Below, piece after piece: positions 7,038 to 10,610 of a DNA stretch of 10,610 bases. The DNA is from CAYPYI01 sp964415085 (lineage in GTDB: Bacteria > Bacillota > Clostridia > Tissierellales > Tissierellaceae). The notes under the pieces are model-generated. The model did not search any database. It was not told the origin of the DNA and was given only the letters and a program-made list of their open reading frames with translations. Position numbers and translations under genes: made by a program. Positions within the stretch are counted from its first letter, which is position 1. The number at the start of each line of letters is the position of its first letter. The DNA lies in the NCBI GenBank assembly GCA_964415085.1, contig CAYPYI010000047.1:1-10610 (forward strand). Reading direction: 5' to 3'.

Positions 7038-7997
7038 ATGAAAAAGAATTTAAGTTATTTATTAATTATTTTAATTTTAGTTATTGGTTTACAATCTTGT
7101 AGTTCAAATGGAAAAGATTTAGATAGTTCAAAACTTAATATTGGTATTATTCAATATGTTGAACATCCTGCATTAGATGATGCTAGAGTAGGTTTTATTG
7201 ATAGGATAGAAGAAAAGGGAATTGATGCAAATATTCACTACCAAAATGCTCATGGTGACATTTCAAATACAATGAAAATAAACCAGAAATTTGTTTCTGA
7301 TAAAGTTGATTTAATTTACGCAATAGGAACTCCTGCTGCGCAAAGTGCCAGACAAGTTACAAGTGAGATTCCAATTTTATTTAGTGCTGTAACAGATCCA
7401 TTAGATGCTGGAATTGTTAATAGTTGGGATGAAGTAGGTACAAATGTAACTGGTACTTCTGATAAAGCTGATGTTTTAGAACAGCTTAAGATGTTTAGAG
7501 AAATTGATGAAAATATAAAGACAATAGGAATCATTCATAATACTAGTGAACAAAATTCTATCATCCAAGTTGAAGAAGTTAAAAAACTTGCCCCAAGTTT
7601 AAATTTAGATGTTAAAGTTGTAGGAATAAATAATATTAATGATTTAAACAAGGGATTAAAATCTTTAGTAAAAAAAGTTGATGCTATGTACATTCTAAGT
7701 GATAATCTTACTGCTTCTGCAGTTGATGTTGTATCCAATATATTAATTGAAAATAATATGATATCAGTATGTGCTGAAGAATCACAAGTAAATGGCGGAG
7801 TATTAATTACAAAAAGTCATAGTTATTATGACTTAGGAAAACAAACAGGAGATATTGCTATAGATGTTTTAATTAATAATAAAGATATTTCTAAAATGCC
7901 TGTTTATCTTTCTGACAAACAAAATTTAGTAATAAACTTTAACACGTTAGAACAGCTAGATATAGACAAGGATAAAGAAATCTTTAAAAACAATTAA
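7038..7997 (+). CDS. ABC transporter substrate-binding lipoprotein 1 (predicted phenylalanine/aromatic amino acid)
   Basis: Membrane-anchored extracellular binding protein of an ABC importer, ABC_sub_bind family (TrpX-like). The 319-residue product has a lipoprotein signal peptide: two lysines, a hydrophobic core (about 5-18) and lipobox LQSC with C21 as the lipidated cysteine. The mature part shows the two-lobed family pattern: NIGIIQYVEHPALDDARVGF, VDLIYAIGTPAAQSA, PILFSAVTDPLDAGIV, GIIHNTSEQNS, YILSDNLTAS and NGGVLITKSHSYYDLG. ATG at 7038 with AGGAGG 7 bases upstream. It is clearly paralogous to the gene at 8404. The leader's UUC specifier suggests it serves phenylalanine; the protein alone does not show the ligand. 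No terminator is seen after it, so its transcript may continue into the second leader. Confidence 0.9.
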   Translation: MKKNLSYLLIILILVIGLQSCSSNGKDLDSSKLNIGIIQYVEHPALDDARVGFIDRIEEKGIDANIHYQNAHGDISNTMKINQKFVSDKVDLIYAIGTPAAQSARQVTSEIPILFSAVTDPLDAGIVNSWDEVGTNVTGTSDKADVLEQLKMFREIDENIKTIGIIHNTSEQNSIIQVEEVKKLAPSLNLDVKVVGINNINDLNKGLKSLVKKVDAMYILSDNLTASAVDVVSNILIENNMISVCAEESQVNGGVLITKSHSYYDLGKQTGDIAIDVLINNKDISKMPVYLSDKQNLVINFNTLEQLDIDKDKEIFKNN

Positions 7998-8018
7998 ATA
8001 TTATTTTTAAAATAGTAG

Positions 8019-8047
8019 TTGACATTACATTAAAATGGTACTATTAT
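8019..8047 (+). promoter_or_regulatory. Sigma-A promoter for the second T-box leader
   Basis: TTGACA (8019-8024), 17-base spacer, TATTAT (8042-8047). A TATGAT overlaps three bases later but would have a 20-base spacer. It lies 21 bases after the first binding-protein gene. Confidence 0.8.
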
Positions 8048-8064
8048 GATAATCATTAGAAAAT

Positions 8065-8342
8065 TAAAAAGCTACGACGAAGAGAAACATGTTATTTTTA
8101 AACACAGAGAGTTGGGGATGGTGAAATCCAATATTAAGAAGGCATGATATATACACTTCTGAGCTTATTCGCTAAAAGGATTACCGAGTAGGTGAATACG
8201 AAAGCCCATCGTTATAAGGGATAGGACTGTTAGGTCTGATTGAGTGATGACTTTTATCATAATTTGGGTGGTACCGCGGAGATTATATCTTTCGTCCCAG
8301 TAATGTAGCTATGCTACTTTACTTGGATGAGAGATTTTTTTT
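8065..8342 (+). promoter_or_regulatory. T-box leader 2, tRNA-sensing; predicted specifier UAC (Tyr)
   Basis: Same architecture as leader 1. Stem I: AAGC 8069-8072 with GCTT 8163-8166; GAAG 8079-8082 with CTTC 8156-8159; CATG 8088-8091 with CATG 8143-8146 closing the specifier loop; AGAGAG at 8106-8111; distal loop ATGGTGAA. The segment TAC-A-CTTC-TGAGC (8152-8164) puts the specifier at 8152-8154, UAC, tyrosine. Stem III/linker CGAAAGCCCATCG is followed by a stretch nearly identical to leader 1. The T-box bulge TGGTACCGCGG (8269-8279) is canonical, with TGGT matching an ACCA tRNA end. The terminator follows. The two leaders clearly arose by duplication, with change in the specifier. Confidence 0.93.
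8287..8342 (+). terminator. Attenuator terminator of T-box leader 2
   Basis: A 23-base imperfect stem (8287-8309 with 8313-8335, loop TAT) followed by a run of eight T residues. The left arm contains TTTCGTCCC, shared with the antiterminator. The upper stem differs in sequence from leader 1, while the base is conserved. Confidence 0.9.
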
Positions 8343-8371
8343 AACCCTTTTTTAAGTGTTACATTCAATCG

Positions 8372-8393
8372 TCCTAAAATAAAACTTTTAGGA
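8372..8393 (+). promoter_or_regulatory. Hairpin overlapping the ribosome binding site of the second binding-protein gene
   Basis: A perfect 8-bp inverted repeat, TCCTAAAA (8372-8379) and TTTTAGGA (8386-8393), 6-base loop. The right arm covers most of the AGGAGG ribosome binding site (8390-8395). It could lower translation of the gene at 8404. No equivalent hairpin is seen before the first binding-protein gene. Confidence 0.55.
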
Positions 8394-8403
8394 GGAATAG
8401 AAA

Positions 8404-9372
8404 ATGAAATTTTTAAAAAGAAAATCAGTAATTATATTAATTTTATTATCACTTCTACTTACATCATGTAGTGTAGATAGTAAATCAGAAGAAAGTGGAA
8501 AACTTAGAGTTGGAATTATACAACTTACACAACATCCCGCACTTGATGATGCTAGAGTTGGATTTGAAGAAGAAATTAAAGATTTAGATGTAGAGATAAT
8601 CTACCAAAATGCACAAGGTAATATTCCTAATATTACTACTATCGCTCAAAAAATGGTAAGAGATAAAGTTGATTTAATATTTGCAATATCAACACCTGTA
8701 GCACAAAGTCTTAAAAATATAGATACAGATATTCCTGTAATTTTTACAGCTATCACAGATCCTGTATCAAGTGAAATTGTTGATAGCTTTGAAAAACCAA
8801 ATACTAACTTCTCTGGAACTTCAGATGAAGCTCCTATAAAAGAGCAATTTGAACTATTAATTAATATTAAAGAAGATATTAAAGATATTGGAGTAATATA
8901 TAACACTAGTGAATTAAACAGTAAGGTTCAAGTTGAACAAATTCAGGCTGTTTGTGATGAACTAGGACTATCCTTACAGACTATGGGTGTTAATAATATA
9001 AATGAAATACCTAAAGCTTGTGATTCTTTAATGAAAAAAGTAGATGCTATATACACACCTACTGATAATATGATTGCATCAAGTATTCAGGTTATATCTC
9101 AAAAAGCTATAAATAACAATATCCTTACACTCGGAGCTGAGAAAGCACATGTTGATGGAGGTATACTTTTTACAAAAGGAATTAATTATAAAGATTTAGG
9201 ATCTCAAAGTGCTAATATGGCAAAAGAAATTTTAGTAAATGGAAAAGATATATCTTCTTTACCAGTTGAAAAATCAAAAAATATACAAACAGTAATAAAT
9301 AAAAACACACTTGAAAAATTAAACTTAGATATAGATTTAAGTTTTGATGAAAATATTTTAATTATAGATTAA
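8404..9372 (+). CDS. ABC transporter substrate-binding lipoprotein 2 (predicted tyrosine; CD0873-like)
   Basis: Paralogue of the protein encoded at 7038 and same ABC_sub_bind family. The 322-residue product has a lipoprotein signal peptide with lipobox LTSC (C22), so it is anchored on the outer face of the membrane. Shared blocks: VGIIQLTQHPALDDARVGF, VDLIFAISTPVAQS, PVIFTAITDPVSSEIV, GVIYNTSELNS, VNNINEIPKAC, YTPTDNMIASS and DGGILFTKGINYKDLG. It differs from paralogue 1 at likely pocket positions (LTQ versus YVE before HPALDDARVGF; TPTDNM versus ILSDNL). The leader carries a UAC specifier. From memory, C. difficile CD0873, a tyrosine-binding lipoprotein and adhesin, sits in a similar tandem locus. 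The ATG at 8404 follows AGGAGG by 8 bases; the permease gene starts 12 bases after the stop. Confidence 0.9.
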   Translation: MKFLKRKSVIILILLSLLLTSCSVDSKSEESGKLRVGIIQLTQHPALDDARVGFEEEIKDLDVEIIYQNAQGNIPNITTIAQKMVRDKVDLIFAISTPVAQSLKNIDTDIPVIFTAITDPVSSEIVDSFEKPNTNFSGTSDEAPIKEQFELLINIKEDIKDIGVIYNTSELNSKVQVEQIQAVCDELGLSLQTMGVNNINEIPKACDSLMKKVDAIYTPTDNMIASSIQVISQKAINNNILTLGAEKAHVDGGILFTKGINYKDLGSQSANMAKEILVNGKDISSLPVEKSKNIQTVINKNTLEKLNLDIDLSFDENILIID

Positions 9373-9384
9373 TGGAGGAATAAA

Positions 9385-10260
9385 ATGAATTCACTTATTA
9401 TTACTACTTTAGAACAGGGGCTGATTTTTTCAGTTCTTGCTCTAGGAGTATTTATCACTTATAAACTTTTAGATATACCAGATTTATCCGTAGAGGGAAC
9501 TTTTCCTTTTGGCGCATTTATATTTATTAAATTTTTACAACTTGGAGTAAACCCTATTATTGCAACTTTATTTGCTTTTATATTTGGTTCATTTGCAGGG
9601 CTTTTAACAGCAACACTTTTTATAAAGCTTAAAATACAACCTATTTTAGCTGGTATTTTAACTATGACAATCCTATATTCAGTAAATTTAAAAGTTGCAG
9701 GGCAGCCTAATATATCAATCTTTAATGAAGACTTGATTTTTGACCTGGGACCTAAAATATTAATACTTATTGTTATTGTTCTTTTAGTTAAGATTCTTCT
9801 TGATTTATTTTTAAAAACTGAAATAGGATATCTTTTAATTGCTACTGGTGATAATGAGCATTTAACAAGATCTTTAGGAGAAAATAGTAATAAGTATAAG
9901 ATATTAGGATTTATGATAGCTAATGGTCTTATAGCAACAAGTGGAGCACTAATGGCTCAATATAATGGATTTGCTGATATCACTATGGGTGGATCAATTA
10001 TTGTAGTTGCACTTGCTTCAATAATTATAGGAGACACAATATTCAAAAAAAATCTATCACTTAAAAATACAACAAGAGCTATTATAGGAGCTTTAATCTA
10101 TCAATCAATAGGAAGTATCGCTATAGACTTAGGATTAAATCCAGATGATTTAAATCTTGTTAATGCAAGTATAGTTATAATATTTATAGCCTACAACAAC
10201 CTATTACCAGAATTTATGAATAAAAAAGATAAAGGGGTGAAGAGCCATTTTAACAATTAA
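9385..10260 (+). CDS. ABC transporter permease (TrpY-like, BPD_transp_2 family)
   Basis: Membrane-spanning subunit that forms the import channel for the amino acid delivered by the binding lipoproteins. The 291-residue product is highly hydrophobic, with about eight probable transmembrane segments. The N-terminal LEQGLIFSVLALGVFITYKLLDIPDLSVEGTFPFGA block is typical of this family, as are the LKIQPILAGILTMTILYSVNL segment and ATGDNEHLTRSLGENSNKYKILGFMIANGLIATSGALMAQYNGFADI, which contains the cytoplasmic loop likely to contact the ATPase. ATG at 9385 with GGAGG 6 bases upstream. It has no promoter of its own, so it depends on the second leader (and possibly read-through from the first). Its last codons overlap the presumed ATPase start. 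Confidence 0.92.
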   Translation: MNSLIITTLEQGLIFSVLALGVFITYKLLDIPDLSVEGTFPFGAFIFIKFLQLGVNPIIATLFAFIFGSFAGLLTATLFIKLKIQPILAGILTMTILYSVNLKVAGQPNISIFNEDLIFDLGPKILILIVIVLLVKILLDLFLKTEIGYLLIATGDNEHLTRSLGENSNKYKILGFMIANGLIATSGALMAQYNGFADITMGGSIIVVALASIIIGDTIFKKNLSLKNTTRAIIGALIYQSIGSIAIDLGLNPDDLNLVNASIVIIFIAYNNLLPEFMNKKDKGVKSHFNN

Positions 10261-10610
10261 TAATTTACAAAAAAGTTTTAATAAGAATACAGAAAATGAA
10301 ATAATAATTTTTGATGGTTTTAATCTTGAAATAGAAGAGAATAAATGTACTGCTATAATAGGTCCTAATGGATGTGGTAAAAGTACACTTTTAAACATTA
10401 TAGCCGGATCTACAAATGTAGATGGTGGTATTATAAATCTTGATGGTATAAACATTGAATCTTTACCAGAAGAGAAAAGATCTAAATATATCTCTAGGGT
10501 TTTCCAAGATCCATCTATGGGAGTATCTCCTTCTTTGACTATAAAGGAAAACCTGGCTCTTGCTAGTAAGAAAAATAAAAAGTTTTCTTTAAATAGATTG
10601 ATAAAAAAAG
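10247..10610 (+). CDS. ABC transporter ATP-binding protein, N-terminal part; apparent ATT start
   Basis: ATPase subunit that powers the importer, cut by the right edge after 121 codons. Visible: LTINNLQKSF at the start, Walker A GPNGCGKST at residues 39-47, and the Q-loop region VFQDPSMGVSPSLTIKENL with Q87. Signature, Walker B and H-loop lie beyond the window. An in-frame stop is present at 10238-10240, and no ATG, GTG or TTG occurs between it and Walker A. The best start is ATT at 10247, because GGGGTG (10234-10239) lies 7 bases upstream and the protein then begins (M)LTINNLQKSF as the family does. It overlaps the permease end by 14 bases, suggesting translational coupling. A single-base sequence error is the alternative explanation for the missing start. 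Confidence 0.85.
   Translation, partial: MLTINNLQKSFNKNTENEIIIFDGFNLEIEENKCTAIIGPNGCGKSTLLNIIAGSTNVDGGIINLDGINIESLPEEKRSKYISRVFQDPSMGVSPSLTIKENLALASKKNKKFSLNRLIKK

Noticed and set aside
8141..8144. GGC in leader 2 as a glycine specifier, since GAAGGCA resembles the glyQ specifier loop
   Set aside because: It lies in the helix above the loop, not next to A-CUUC-UGAGC. TAC occupies the proper position, and the downstream genes are not glycine related.
1..10610. CRISPR array, insertion sequence, tRNA or rRNA gene
   Set aside because: No spaced repeats, transposase-like frames, or tRNA/rRNA-like sequence were seen in the window.

Overview
The window is very AT-rich low-GC Firmicute DNA. Gene content and style point to Clostridia, most likely near Clostridioides/Peptostreptococcaceae: acpS-alr-mazF gene order, an Mn-dependent pyrophosphatase with inserted CBS/DRTGG domains, tRNA-sensing T-box leaders, and strong AGGAGG ribosome binding sites. 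The taxon is inferred from style and not proven by a marker gene.

Left part (1-2345, minus strand): acpS and alr form an operon behind a good sigma-A-type promoter. A mazF/ndoA-type toxin gene follows with its own terminator, then the first 48 codons of a small exported protein run off the window edge. The 127-bp gap where an antitoxin gene would normally sit, between alr and mazF, has no mazE-like reading frame.

Middle (2397-6676): a plus-strand leucyl aminopeptidase (M17) converges on a minus-strand CBS-domain pyrophosphatase across one bidirectional terminator. The pyrophosphatase reading frame is interrupted by 100 Ns. The Ns are flanked by the same 55-base sequence on both sides. Collapsing one copy plus the Ns restores an intact 553-residue frame, so the gene is probably whole and the gap is an assembly artefact. 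Next is thiD, with its own promoter facing away from the transporter locus.

Right part (6691-10610, plus strand): this is the most interesting region. Two paralogous ABC-type substrate-binding lipoproteins each sit behind their own promoter and their own complete T-box leader. They are followed by one permease and one ATPase (cut by the window edge). Aligning the two leaders, and comparing them with the known placement of the specifier codon just before the base helix of Stem I, gives UUC (Phe) for the first and UAC (Tyr) for the second. The layout suggests one aromatic amino-acid importer core served by two binding proteins, each induced by starvation for its own amino acid. It resembles, from memory, the C. 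difficile CD0872-CD0873 locus, whose CD0873 product binds tyrosine. The second binding-protein gene also has its ribosome binding site inside a perfect 8-bp hairpin, and the ATPase has no canonical start codon and appears to begin at ATT.
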